Positions 9,439 through 17,737 of a DNA stretch of 45,106 nt are shown here, one piece after another; positions within the stretch are counted from its first letter, which is position 1; the number at the start of each line of letters is the position of its first letter. The stretch spans positions 1 through 45,106 of the forward strand of contig JANTFI010000008.1 of assembly GCA_024763505.1 (NCBI GenBank). The letters run 5' to 3'. Under the pieces are notes generated by a model, which was not told the DNA's origin, made no database searches, and saw nothing but the letters and a program-made list of their open reading frames with translations. A program made the translations under genes and the position numbers. Source of the DNA: Gammaproteobacteria bacterium (GTDB lineage Bacteria > Pseudomonadota > Gammaproteobacteria > GCA-001735895).

Positions 9439-10568
9439 AAATCATCGCCGATGAAAACATTCCCTTCGCTCGTGAAGCCTTTTCGGCGCTGGGCGAAGTT
9501 TCCACCCTGCCCGGTCGAACCATGCAGTCCGCTGACCTGCAAGATTGCGAATGCCTGCTGGTGCGCTCGATTACCCGGGTCGATGCCGATTTGCTGAAAA
9601 ATACTCCGGTTCGTTTCGTCGCCTCGGCAACCATCGGCACCGATCACATCGATCTCGACTATCTTAAAGAACAAGACATTGGTTTCGCCAATGCACCCGG
9701 CTGTAATGCCGAGTCCGCTTCGGAGTACATCATCAACGCCCTGTTTGCACTGGCTGAAAAAAATGGCTTTGACCCGTTTTCATTGACGGCTGGCGTGGTT
9801 GGTCATGGCAATGTCGGTTCGCGGGTCAAAAAGAAACTCGATACTCTGGGCATCAATACGCTGGTCAATGATCCGCCATTGCAGGAAACCGGCGACGATC
9901 GCGTCAACTATGTTTCACTGCAGACGATTCTACATGAATGCGATTTCATCACCTGCCATGTGCCACTGACTGACCATGGCGGTCACCCAACCCGACATTT
10001 ACTCAACGCCGAGCGACTGCAGGAATTACAACCGGACTGCATCCTGTTCAATGCCGCTCGCGGCCCGGTGATCGATAATCTTGCCCTGTTGCAGTTTTTG
10101 TCCGAGCGTAAAGACTTGACCGTTTTCCTGGATACATGGGAAGGCGAACCGGCAATCAACCGGGCATTGCTCGAACAGGTCGATCTGGCCACACCGCATA
10201 TCGCAGGTTACAGTTTCGAGGGAAAACTGCGCGGTACGCAAATGATACTGGATGCCGCCTGTCGTTTTTTTCATGCGCAAAGCGAATGGAGCCTGCAACA
10301 CCATTTGCCGCCGCGCCAGACACTGCACATCAGCCACAGCGAAAGCCCTGATTTCTGGCAGGCGTTATTCCGCCAGCATTATGACGTCTGGCAAGACCAT
10401 CAGCGTCTGCGGGCGACAGCCGAACTTGAAACCGGCGAAGCTGCGCGCTTGTTTGACCGGTTTCGAAAAAACTACCCACTGCGCTATGAGTACAACCGCT
10501 TTAGCATCGACAGCAAAGCAGACAAAGATTTGTCGCATGTAGCAGTAGAATTAGGTTTTTTGAATTGA
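9435..10568 (+). CDS. pdxB: Erythronate-4-phosphate dehydrogenase PdxB
   Basis: NAD-dependent D-2-hydroxyacid dehydrogenase of the DXP-dependent pyridoxal-5'-phosphate pathway, 377 aa. The N-terminus MKIIADENIPFAREAF and SATIGTDHIDLDYL are characteristic. The Rossmann motif is GVVGHGNVGSRV, the catalytic Arg is in FNAARGPVIDN, the Glu in TWEGEPAIN and the His in TPHIAGYSFEGK. The C-terminal PdxB dimerisation domain ends with FDRFRKNYPLRYEY. It overlaps argE by 4 nt, an unusual partner for pdxB. Confidence 0.95.
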   Translation: MKIIADENIPFAREAFSALGEVSTLPGRTMQSADLQDCECLLVRSITRVDADLLKNTPVRFVASATIGTDHIDLDYLKEQDIGFANAPGCNAESASEYIINALFALAEKNGFDPFSLTAGVVGHGNVGSRVKKKLDTLGINTLVNDPPLQETGDDRVNYVSLQTILHECDFITCHVPLTDHGGHPTRHLLNAERLQELQPDCILFNAARGPVIDNLALLQFLSERKDLTVFLDTWEGEPAINRALLEQVDLATPHIAGYSFEGKLRGTQMILDAACRFFHAQSEWSLQHHLPPRQTLHISHSESPDFWQALFRQHYDVWQDHQRLRATAELETGEAARLFDRFRKNYPLRYEYNRFSIDSKADKDLSHVAVELGFLN

Positions 10569-10761
10569 CGAGAAGCATCCAGGGTTAGCTTATAAACAGC
10601 TTTAATTGACAACCTGTCATTATAAACGCTCCCAATATTATCAAACTCTGATCGATCTTTACTTTTCAAATCATATTGGTGATACTCCGGCGCGGTATAG
10701 AGCAAGAAAAACTCAAAAAAGCTTACTTATCAATCACCTATTAGAAAAAAGAATTATACAT

Positions 10762-12012
10762 ATGAAAAAAATCATCCTTTTTACCACCAGTCTCGCGATG
10801 GCTTCCGGCGCATATGCAGGCGGATACCGTGTTTCTATTCAAGGCCAGCAGGCACTCGGCATGGGACATGCCGGCGTTGCCATGTCAGACAGTGCGGAAA
10901 CCGTTTTCTTCAACCCGGCGGCCATGACCCGGCTCGAATCCGAACAGCAATTGACCGCGGGTATCACCTTCCTGTCCGGCGAAACGATTTTCCAGAATGA
11001 AACCACCGGCGCAACGGCTGATACCGATAACCCGATCGGCACACCGCTGAATGTCTATTTCGTCAGTAGCCCCGAAGACGATAATTTTGCCTTCGGTCTC
11101 GGTCTGTACACACCCTACGGGAATTCGGTGGAATGGCCGACCGACTGGTCCGGCTCGCATCTGGTCAACAATATCGAACTGAAAGCGATTTTCGTCCAGC
11201 CCACACTGGCCTACAAGTTCAATGACAGCTTCAGCGTCGGCTTCGGCCCGGCTTTCGCCTCCGGCGTGGTCGACTTCAATCGCAACCTGTCGACTTCTCT
11301 GGTCGATAATCAGGGCAACCGCTCCAACGTCACGATTTCGGCCAGCAACGTCGATGCCTGGGGTTACAACCTCGGCTTCATGATCACGCCTTCACAGGAT
11401 TTTTCTATCGGCATCAGTTACCGCTCGAAAATCACGCTGGAAGCCCGTGGTGGTGAGGCGGACTTTGAAAATATTCCTTCCAGTCTGGTCACGGTATTTG
11501 CCGACACTACCTTCGATGCCGACCTGATTCTGCCCGCGGAACTAACCATCGGTATCGCCTACAACCTAAGCGAAAACACAACCATCGCCGTTGATATCAA
11601 CCAGACCTACTGGAGTGAGTATGAATCTCTGGATGTCCAGTTCAATAATGGCGCCGGTTTATCCTCCAACCCGCGCAACTGGGAAGATGCCTCGATATAT
11701 CGCATCGGCGTGCAACACCAGTTGAACGAAGACCTGACCCTGCGAGCCGGACTCTACCTCGACAAGACCCCGATCAAGGAAGGTTATTTCGCACCGGAAA
11801 CACCGCGTAACGATGCTACCGGATTTACTGCGGGTGCCAGCTTCAAACTGGCCGAAAATCTTGATCTGGATCTGTCATTTCTGTACATCACCTCCAACGA
11901 ATTCGATGCCGAATACGACCACTACAACCAGTCAGGCACCGAAGTACCTTTCGGCGGAACATACGAAACCACCGCAACCTCCATCGGTGCCGGTATCAAC
12001 TATAAATTCTGA
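10762..12012 (+). CDS. OmpP1/FadL family outer-membrane transport protein
   Basis: A 416-aa outer-membrane beta-barrel for uptake of long-chain fatty acids or other hydrophobic compounds. I start at the ATG at 10762 because it begins a signal peptide (MKKIILFTTSLAMASGAYA, cut before GGYRV). A longer in-frame reading begins at a TTG at 10606 and has no plausible leader. The mature N-terminus GYRVSIQGQQALGMGHAGVA and the SAETVFFNPAAMTRLE segment are the FadL hatch signature. The C-terminus ends in Phe (SIGAGINYKF), as expected for BAM recognition. It sits 10 bp before a GDSL-esterase lipoprotein gene and probably shares its operon. Confidence 0.9.
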   Translation: MKKIILFTTSLAMASGAYAGGYRVSIQGQQALGMGHAGVAMSDSAETVFFNPAAMTRLESEQQLTAGITFLSGETIFQNETTGATADTDNPIGTPLNVYFVSSPEDDNFAFGLGLYTPYGNSVEWPTDWSGSHLVNNIELKAIFVQPTLAYKFNDSFSVGFGPAFASGVVDFNRNLSTSLVDNQGNRSNVTISASNVDAWGYNLGFMITPSQDFSIGISYRSKITLEARGGEADFENIPSSLVTVFADTTFDADLILPAELTIGIAYNLSENTTIAVDINQTYWSEYESLDVQFNNGAGLSSNPRNWEDASIYRIGVQHQLNEDLTLRAGLYLDKTPIKEGYFAPETPRNDATGFTAGASFKLAENLDLDLSFLYITSNEFDAEYDHYNQSGTEVPFGGTYETTATSIGAGINYKF

Positions 12013-12022
12013 GATAATAAAA

Positions 12023-13552
12023 ATGAATAGTAAAACAATCACGATATCAAAACTGTTGATCTCTTCGTTGGCCGGCCTCAGTCTGGTCGGCTGTGCCCCG
12101 GAATTCGATAACCCGGTGGATGACAGTTCCAATTTTGATAGCGGCAGTGCCGATTTCAGCAACTATGTTTCAGTCGGCGATTCGCTTACCGCCGGTTATG
12201 CCGATGGCGCGCTGTACAAGATGGGACAGGAAAATTCTTTCCCCAACATTCTGGCGACCCAGTTGAAGCAGGTCGGTGGGGGTGAATTCAAGCAGCCACT
12301 GGTCAACGATAACCTTGGTGGTCTATTGTTCGGCGGACAGGAAAACCCGGATTTTGGAAACCGTCTGGTTTTTAACCCGCAAACCCAAAGTCCCGAACCA
12401 CTGCTCGGCATGCCAACCACAGAAGTCTACGCTAATGGTCCATTGATGGGACCCTTTAACAATATGGGCGTACCCGGAGCCAAGTCTTTTCATCTGGCTT
12501 CCACCGATTATGGCAATCCGGCCGGACTGTCTGCAGACCCGGCCACGGCCAACCCCTACTATGTGCGCTTTGCCTCGTCCACCAGTGCCAGTGTAATCAG
12601 TGATGCTGCCGGACAGGCACCCACCTTTTTCACCCTGTGGATCGGCAATAATGATGTGTTGTCCTACGCCACTTCCGGCGGTGTCGGTGAAGACCAGACC
12701 GGAGTAACACCGATTACCGCGGCCGGCCCGGATTTTTCTGATTACGGGAGTAACGATATCACCGACCCGACTGCTTTCGGACTGGTCTACGGCTCGTTTG
12801 TAAATGCCTTGACTGCAACCGGCGGCAAGGGCGTGTTAATCAACATACCGGATGTTTCCTCGATCCCGTTTTTTACCACCGTACCTTACAACGCGGTACC
12901 ACTGGATGAAACTACGGCTACCACCCTGAATGCTGCTTATGCCGAATATAATGGAGGTCTGGCTCAGATGGTAACCAACGGGCTGTTGAGCCAAATCGAA
13001 GCTGATCAGCGCAGCATCAGTTTCGCAGCCGGTCAAAATGCTGTCGTCATCGAAGATGAGGATTTGACCGACCTGAGTGATTTCGGGTTACCTTCCATGC
13101 GTCAGGCGACTGCGGATGACCTGATCGTGCTGACTGCATCCAGCAAGATCGGAGCATTGGCTGATGAAGAAGATCCCAACTCGGCCTGGGGCGTCGGTGT
13201 TCCGCTGGAAGACGGTGACGTACTGGTTGCCTCCGAGCAGCAGGCCATCGCTACGGCCACGGCCGCATATAACGCAACCATCCAAAGCTTCGCCGATAAC
13301 AGCGACGAACTTGCGCTGGTGGATGTCGCCGCACTGATGTCACAGATCAAGGATGGCGGATTCAACTACGGCACCGGTGCTGTCAACGCAGGTTATGTCA
13401 CTGGCAATGCCTTCTCGCTGGACGGCGTACATCCGACGGCGCGCGGCTACGCGATCGTTGCCAATGTTGTGATGGCTGCCATCGAGAATGAATTCGGTGC
13501 CAGCCTGCCAAGAGTGGATCCGAATAATTACACGGCGGTTCTTTTCAAATAA
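12023..13552 (+). CDS. SGNH/GDSL-family hydrolase, outer-membrane lipoprotein
   Basis: Predicted lipoprotein esterase or lipase, 509 aa from the ATG at 12023. An upstream in-frame extension overlaps fadL and is rejected. The lipobox LVGC puts the lipidated Cys at residue 24; Ala at +2 argues for outer-membrane sorting. The catalytic Ser is in VGDSLTAGY (S54), the oxyanion Asn block is WIGNNDVLSY, and the Asp/His pair is D467 and H470 in DGVHPTARGYA. It is downstream of a FadL-type channel, which suggests that it frees acyl chains from esters at the surface for uptake; this is inference from gene order. A strong terminator follows. Confidence 0.88.
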   Translation: MNSKTITISKLLISSLAGLSLVGCAPEFDNPVDDSSNFDSGSADFSNYVSVGDSLTAGYADGALYKMGQENSFPNILATQLKQVGGGEFKQPLVNDNLGGLLFGGQENPDFGNRLVFNPQTQSPEPLLGMPTTEVYANGPLMGPFNNMGVPGAKSFHLASTDYGNPAGLSADPATANPYYVRFASSTSASVISDAAGQAPTFFTLWIGNNDVLSYATSGGVGEDQTGVTPITAAGPDFSDYGSNDITDPTAFGLVYGSFVNALTATGGKGVLINIPDVSSIPFFTTVPYNAVPLDETTATTLNAAYAEYNGGLAQMVTNGLLSQIEADQRSISFAAGQNAVVIEDEDLTDLSDFGLPSMRQATADDLIVLTASSKIGALADEEDPNSAWGVGVPLEDGDVLVASEQQAIATATAAYNATIQSFADNSDELALVDVAALMSQIKDGGFNYGTGAVNAGYVTGNAFSLDGVHPTARGYAIVANVVMAAIENEFGASLPRVDPNNYTAVLFK

Positions 13553-13570
13553 CCAACTCGTTCAACAATG

Positions 13571-13604
13571 AGCCGGTGCCGGGAAACCTGCACCGGCTTT
13601 TTTT
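13571..13604 (+). terminator. Intrinsic terminator after the GDSL-esterase gene
   Basis: A 9-bp perfect GC-rich stem (13571-13579 with 13590-13598) is followed by seven T (13598-13604). The start codon of the next gene (SET-domain protein) is at 13608, directly behind the T-tract. Confidence 0.9.
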
Positions 13605-13607
13605 ATC

Positions 13608-13916
13608 ATGCCTGATCACAAATCATTCAAATTACTGGTTCGCAACAGCCCGATCCACGGCAAGGGGTTATTCGCGGCAGAAGCCATTCCGGCGCATCAA
13701 ATCATTGGAAATCTGCAAGGCAAGCAGACTGATGAAGATGGCATGTATGTTTTATGGCTGGATCATGAAACTGGCTTCCGGGTCGAATGCGATCTGAAAT
13801 ACATCAATCACTCCGATTCACCCAATGCCTGTTATTACGATGACCTGTCGGTTATGACGCTGCGCGATATCGCGGCCGGTGAAGAAATCACCCATAACTA
13901 CGAGGCGGACTGGTAA
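13608..13916 (+). CDS. Small SET-domain protein (putative protein-lysine methyltransferase)
   Basis: A 102-aa stand-alone SET domain. The N-terminal motif HGKGLFAAEAIPA, the cofactor-binding motif YINHSDSPNACY and the C-terminal GEEITHNYEADW are in the right order and spacing. There is no post-SET cysteine cluster. SET proteins transfer methyl groups from S-adenosylmethionine to lysines; the target is unknown. The ATG is 3 bp behind a terminator T-tract, and no Shine-Dalgarno sequence is visible outside the hairpin, so expression may need read-through. It is convergent with the HIT gene. Proteins of this size occur in many bacteria, so it need not be a recent eukaryotic import. Confidence 0.85.
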   Translation: MPDHKSFKLLVRNSPIHGKGLFAAEAIPAHQIIGNLQGKQTDEDGMYVLWLDHETGFRVECDLKYINHSDSPNACYYDDLSVMTLRDIAAGEEITHNYEADW

Positions 13917-13958
13917 GGTTTGGCCTTGCCTGGGCGCATGGCCAGATAAAATTCGGGA

Positions 13959-14303
13959 TCAGCCCGGTGGCCAACTCATGGCCCGTCCACCGAGCACATG
14001 CAGATGGATATGAAAAACCGTTTGCCCGCCGTCGGCATTGCAATTCATCACCAGTCGATAACCGTCTTCGGCAATACCCTGCTCTTTAGCGACTTGCTTG
14101 GCAGTCAGCACCAGCTTGCCGATCAGTTCGGCCTGATTCGGCTGAATATCATTAATAGTCGGTATTTCCAGTTTCGGGATCACCAGAAAATGCACAGGCG
14201 CCTGCGGGCTGACATCGCGAAACGCCAGCACATCGTCATCTTCATACAGAATCTCGGCGGGTATTTCGCGGTTGATAATCTTGCTGAAAATCGTATCGGA
14301 CAT
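13959..14303 (-). CDS. Histidine-triad (HIT) nucleotide-binding protein, HinT-like
   Basis: A 114-aa HINT-branch protein, expected to hydrolyse purine nucleoside phosphoramidates. The N-terminus MSDTIFSKIINREIPAEILYEDDDVLAFRD and the triad HIHLHVLGGRAMSWPPG are complete. It starts 4 nt after the recR stop and is the last gene of the dnaX-ybaB-recR-hit run. The short C-terminal end is normal for the family. Confidence 0.93.
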   Translation of the reverse strand: MSDTIFSKIINREIPAEILYEDDDVLAFRDVSPQAPVHFLVIPKLEIPTINDIQPNQAELIGKLVLTAKQVAKEQGIAEDGYRLVMNCNADGGQTVFHIHLHVLGGRAMSWPPG

Positions 14304-14307
14304 CGGT

Positions 14308-14919
14308 TCAGGATTCCTCTGTGGTTATGGTTTGACGGCCGCTGAAAGCGCGACTGAGCGTGCCGCTATCGACATATTCGAGTTCCCCACCGACCGGCAC
14401 GCCATGTGCGATACGACTGGTTGGAATGGCATATTCAGCGGCAAGATCGGCAATAAATTGAGCCGTGATTTCACCCTCGATGGTCGGATTGGTGGCCAGA
14501 ATGATTTCACGGATGTTTTCCTGTTGCAGGCGCTTGCGTAGTACATCCATGCCCAGCTGATCGGGCCCGATACCATCGATCGGTGACAGCTTGCCCAGCA
14601 GCACGAAATACTTTCCCTCGAAACTGCCGGAAGCTTCGATCGCCAGCACATCCGAAGGGGTTTCCACCACGCACAGCGTCGATGGATCGCGTTTCGGGTT
14701 ATCGCAAATCTGGCAATGCGGCGTATCCGAAAAATTTCGGCACAACTCGCAATGCCCGACCTTTTGCAGCGCAGTTTGCATCGAATCCGCGATCTGTTTT
14801 GCGCCGTCGCGGTTTTTGTCGATCAGATACAAAGCCATACGCTGGGCCGATTTTCGGCCGACGCCGGGCAAGCAGCACAATGCTTCAATCAATTGATCGA
14901 GTGTGGGCGAGGATGACAT
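14308..14919 (-). CDS. recR: Recombination mediator RecR
   Basis: DNA-binding subunit of the RecFOR pathway that helps load RecA at gaps, 203 aa. An N-terminal helix-hairpin-helix (LCCLPGVGRKSAQRMALYL) is followed by the C4 zinc finger (CELC...CQIC within residues 57-72) and the Toprim domain (CVVETPSDVLAIEASGSF, LGKLSPIDGIGPDQL). The C-terminal Walker-like region includes HGVPVGGELEYVDSGTLSRA. It lies 4 nt after ybaB, the classic dnaX-ybaB-recR order. Confidence 0.97.
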   Translation of the reverse strand: MSSSPTLDQLIEALCCLPGVGRKSAQRMALYLIDKNRDGAKQIADSMQTALQKVGHCELCRNFSDTPHCQICDNPKRDPSTLCVVETPSDVLAIEASGSFEGKYFVLLGKLSPIDGIGPDQLGMDVLRKRLQQENIREIILATNPTIEGEITAQFIADLAAEYAIPTSRIAHGVPVGGELEYVDSGTLSRAFSGRQTITTEES

Positions 14920-14923
14920 GGCA

Positions 14924-15247
14924 CTAAAACGGGAGTTTGAATCCCGGTGGCAGGTTCAACCCGGCCGTCATATCAGCCATCGAATCCTTGTTTTGCTTGG
15001 CCACCTTGTGCACCGCATCATTCATCGCAGCCGCGATCAAATCTTCCAGCATCTCCTTGTCGTCTGCCATCAACGCCGGATCGATGTTGACCCGCATTAC
15101 TTCATGCGTGCCTTTCATCACCACCTTGACCATGCCGCCACCGGCTTCACCGGTGACTTCCAGGTTTGCCAGTTCGGCCTGCGCTTTTTGCATATCTTCC
15201 TGCATTTTCTGCGCCTGCTTCATGATGTTGCCTAAACCGCCTTTCAT
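14924..15247 (-). CDS. ybaB: YbaB/EbfC family nucleoid-associated protein
   Basis: A 107-aa dimeric DNA-binding protein. [26 protein letters not shown] forms the N-terminal helix, then [20 protein letters not shown] and the C-terminal [35 protein letters not shown], all family hallmarks. It is between dnaX (158-bp gap) and recR (4-nt gap). AGAGAGG serves as ribosome-binding site. Confidence 0.96.
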   Translation of the reverse strand: MKGGLGNIMKQAQKMQEDMQKAQAELANLEVTGEAGGGMVKVVMKGTHEVMRVNIDPALMADDKEMLEDLIAAAMNDAVHKVAKQNKDSMADMTAGLNLPPGFKLPF

Positions 15248-15404
15248 GCGTATACCTCTCTTTACTTTCTATTGGTTCGTGATCAACCCGCAACACACTG
15301 CGACGCAAAAAAGATAGCCGCTGACACTGACTGTTGCAGGGTTGAAAATATCTTCCCGGGGGAAACCCGCCGAAATCTGATTGGACGAGCGTATCGTGCA
15401 CGCC

Positions 15405-17227
15405 TCAATCGAGTTTTCTTACACTGGCCTCGTTCAATTCTACGCCGAAGGCGGACTGTAGCTGTTGCACCATTTCATCCTGCCGGATTGCGTGGATGGC
15501 CTGTTGCCGTTGCTGTTCCAGCTTGCGCGCCCGGGCTTCGCTGGGCGTCTCGACCGCAAGCGAGTCCTGGCTGGACATTTCAAGGCTGAATTTTACCCCA
15601 AGTTGTTGTTCGATCGCCTGCTTTATTTGCGCCTCGATCTCCGGGTTTCGCATCACTTCCAGCTCCGCTTTAAACTGCAATTGCAAGCGCTGCTGGTCCC
15701 ACAACGTGACGATACTATTGATCGCAAACTCTCTTGCGATGCCTTCGAGTTTCAATTCAAAAGCCAGTTCCGACCAGTTCAGTTCATCGCTGGCCTGACG
15801 CTTGCCCGGCTGCGGGTTTTCCGGCTCTTCCACGGCCGCAGGCGCAGAAGGGCCCTGTACTGGTGACGCTGTCGGAATCTCGGGGGGTGGTTCTGTTGAC
15901 AGCTCAGCCGCAAACGAATTAGCATTATCGCGATCACTTCCTTGCTTTATTGGTGATTGTGCAGCCTTGTGTTCTTTTCGACGCGGCTCGGGGCTTGCAG
16001 AAAGAGTAGAGTCCGGCCGGGATGCGGATGCCGGGGATGGATCAGGCGGCTTGCCTGTATCAACTTCAGGCTTCGGCTTTGACGGAATTACAGGCTTTTT
16101 TTTTGTGTCGTAGCGTCAGTCTGCCCGGCTTCGTGGAGTTGCGGCGTGGGCGAAAAAGCCAGCAATCGCAGCATCAGCATTTCAAAACCCATAGCCGGAT
16201 CCGGCGTCAAATCGAGATCCTTGCGACCCTGCAACAAAATCTGGTAGTACAACTGCACTTCTTCCGGTGACAGCCGACTGGCGCAATCCATGATCGGCTG
16301 TTGCAGCTCGCCTGCCTCCGGTTCGATACGGGCATCACTGAGGTACAACGCCATCTGGTGCAATAGACTGACCAAATCGGCGCAAACACGCTGATAATCG
16401 GGGTTGCGTTCGGTCAACTCGGCGGTCGCCTTGAGCAAGGCCGTGGCATCCTGCTCGATCAGGGCTTGCAGCAATTGAATCAGATAGTCGCTGGAGATCG
16501 CACCGAGCATGGTTTCGATCGCATCGGTTTTCAGGTCGCTGCCACTATAGGCAATGGCCTGGTCGAGCAAGCTCAGGGCGTCGCGCATACTGCCATCAGC
16601 GGCATGCGACAATAACATCAGGCCCGGCGCTTCAAACTCGATACCTTCTTCGCCGAGCAACCGTGCCAGATGGTTTTCAATTTGCTGCGCCGACATGCGT
16701 TTGAGATTGAATTGCAGGCAGCGCGACAGAACGGTCACCGGCAATTTTTGCGGATCGGTGGTGGCGAGCAGAAACTTGATGTGCTCTGGCGGTTCTTCCA
16801 GCGTTTTCAACAAAGCATTGAAGCTGCTTTTGGACAGCATGTGCACTTCATCAATCAGATAAACCTTAAAGCGATTGCGGGTCGGCGCATATTGCACATT
16901 GTCAATCAATTCGCGCATGTCATCGACACCGGTTCGGGAAGCGGCATCGATCTCGATCAGATCAACACTGCGCCCTTCATCGATTTCGAGGCAGGACGGG
17001 CATTCGCCGCAGGGCGTCGAGCTGATCCCTTTTTCGCAGTTCAGAGATTTGGAAAAGATGCGCGCGATGGTGGTTTTGCCGACGCCGCGGGTGCCGGTAA
17101 ACAGATAGGCATGATGCAGCCGCTGACTGTCCAGCGCGTTCACCAGTGCCTGCAGCACATGCTGCTGCCCGACCATTTCGGTGAAATTTTTAGGACGCCA
17201 TTTTCGCGCTAAAACCTGATAGCTCAT
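15405..17227 (-). CDS. dnaX: DNA polymerase III subunit tau (DnaX full length, by -1 frameshift)
   Basis: The full clamp-loader subunit, about 607 aa, made by reading 17227 to 16097 in frame 0 (377 codons), slipping back one base on the A9 run (16104-16096) and continuing 230 codons in the -1 frame to 15405. I translated the -1 frame by hand from the slip to the stop and found no stop codon. It first encodes a Pro/Ser/Glu-rich linker (about 80 residues), then the tau-specific domain that binds the polymerase alpha subunit (SELAFELKLEGIAREFAINS ... VQQLQSAFGVELNEASVRKLD). A later in-frame GTG at 15833 is only an internal codon of this extension. Confidence 0.9.
16053..16105 (-). promoter_or_regulatory. 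dnaX programmed frameshift element (A9 run plus downstream stem)
   Basis: On the minus strand the run of nine A (16104-16096) contains the heptamer A AAA AAA in the right phase. Immediately after it, GCCTGTA (16095-16089) pairs perfectly with TACAGGC (16059-16053), with a 29-nt loop. The frame-0 stop TAA (16090-16088) lies at the end of the first arm. No strong Shine-Dalgarno-like stimulator is seen upstream. Both ribosomal -1 slippage (E. coli) and polymerase slippage on A9 (Thermus) would give tau and gamma. Confidence 0.85.
16088..17227 (-). CDS. dnaX: DNA polymerase III subunit gamma (DnaX short form)
   Basis: Frame-0 product of dnaX, 379 aa, ending TQKKSL-stop just behind the slippery run. 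AAA+ ATPase of the clamp loader: Walker A GTRGVGKTT (about 44-52), a four-cysteine zinc module (residues about 63-81, CEKG...CGECPSC), Walker B LIDEVHML, sensor 1 LLATTDPQK and the Arg-finger SRCLQF. The C-terminal collar domain follows. It is somewhat shorter than E. coli gamma because the slip occurs earlier. SRP RNA lies upstream on the same strand. Confidence 0.93.
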   Translation of the reverse strand: MSYQVLARKWRPKNFTEMVGQQHVLQALVNALDSQRLHHAYLFTGTRGVGKTTIARIFSKSLNCEKGISSTPCGECPSCLEIDEGRSVDLIEIDAASRTGVDDMRELIDNVQYAPTRNRFKVYLIDEVHMLSKSSFNALLKTLEEPPEHIKFLLATTDPQKLPVTVLSRCLQFNLKRMSAQQIENHLARLLGEEGIEFEAPGLMLLSHAADGSMRDALSLLDQAIAYSGSDLKTDAIETMLGAISSDYLIQLLQALIEQDATALLKATAELTERNPDYQRVCADLVSLLHQMALYLSDARIEPEAGELQQPIMDCASRLSPEEVQLYYQILLQGRKDLDLTPDPAMGFEMLMLRLLAFSPTPQLHEAGQTDATTQKKSL

Positions 17228-17356
17228 GCGTTTTTCTTTATCGTTAGTGAGCGACGACTAAACCGCGAAGGGCGCGAAAAACATGTCGGCAATAAAATAG
17301 ATATTGTTAGTTTAACCAGCATGCAGCTCATCTTTCATTTTCGTTTGTCAGTGCGG

Positions 17357-17457
17357 TTGCCGGGTTCTCAGGCAAGGCGCCAGTGCGCGCAGAAGCGGAG
17401 TGTATGCTAATACATGAGCATTTGAGCACACTGGCAACGCCGCATGAGAGCTCGGCA
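17357..17457. repeat. Long coaxial imperfect palindrome between SRP RNA and dnaX
   Basis: Outer arms 17357-17384 and 17429-17457 are inverted copies (about 22 of 28 positions match). An inner dyad TGTAT-GCTA-ATACA (17401-17414) has the same centre, near 17407. The rest of the dnaX/SRP-RNA gap (17228-17356) shows nothing I can name. It could be a dispersed intergenic repeat, a terminator-like fold for the SRP RNA, or a former integration or MITE-type element. Confidence 0.6.
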
Positions 17458-17480
17458 GTCGTACTGACGAGCGAAAATTG

Positions 17481-17597
<117 letters not shown>

Positions 17598-17737
17598 AAT
17601 GCGATTAGCCGGCACAGGCCGGATCAAAATCGAATGCGGATAGTACTGTTTGTCGGCAGAAAATGAAAGACGGCTTTCGCTTGTTTTGCAAACTATTTGC
17701 CGTGACAATACGCGCTTTCAGTTTTCAGCCAGCCATC

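Noticed and set aside
10606-10641. TTGACA at 10606 with TATAAA or TATTAT as a fadL promoter.
   Set aside because: The spacers are 9 and 24 bp, both outside the usable range; the TTG there also opens the spurious N-terminal extension of FadL.
15405-16097. dnaX as a frameshifted pseudogene.
   Set aside because: The break is exactly at an A9 slippery run, the -1 frame stays open to a conserved tau end, and gamma/tau frameshifting is known for dnaX.
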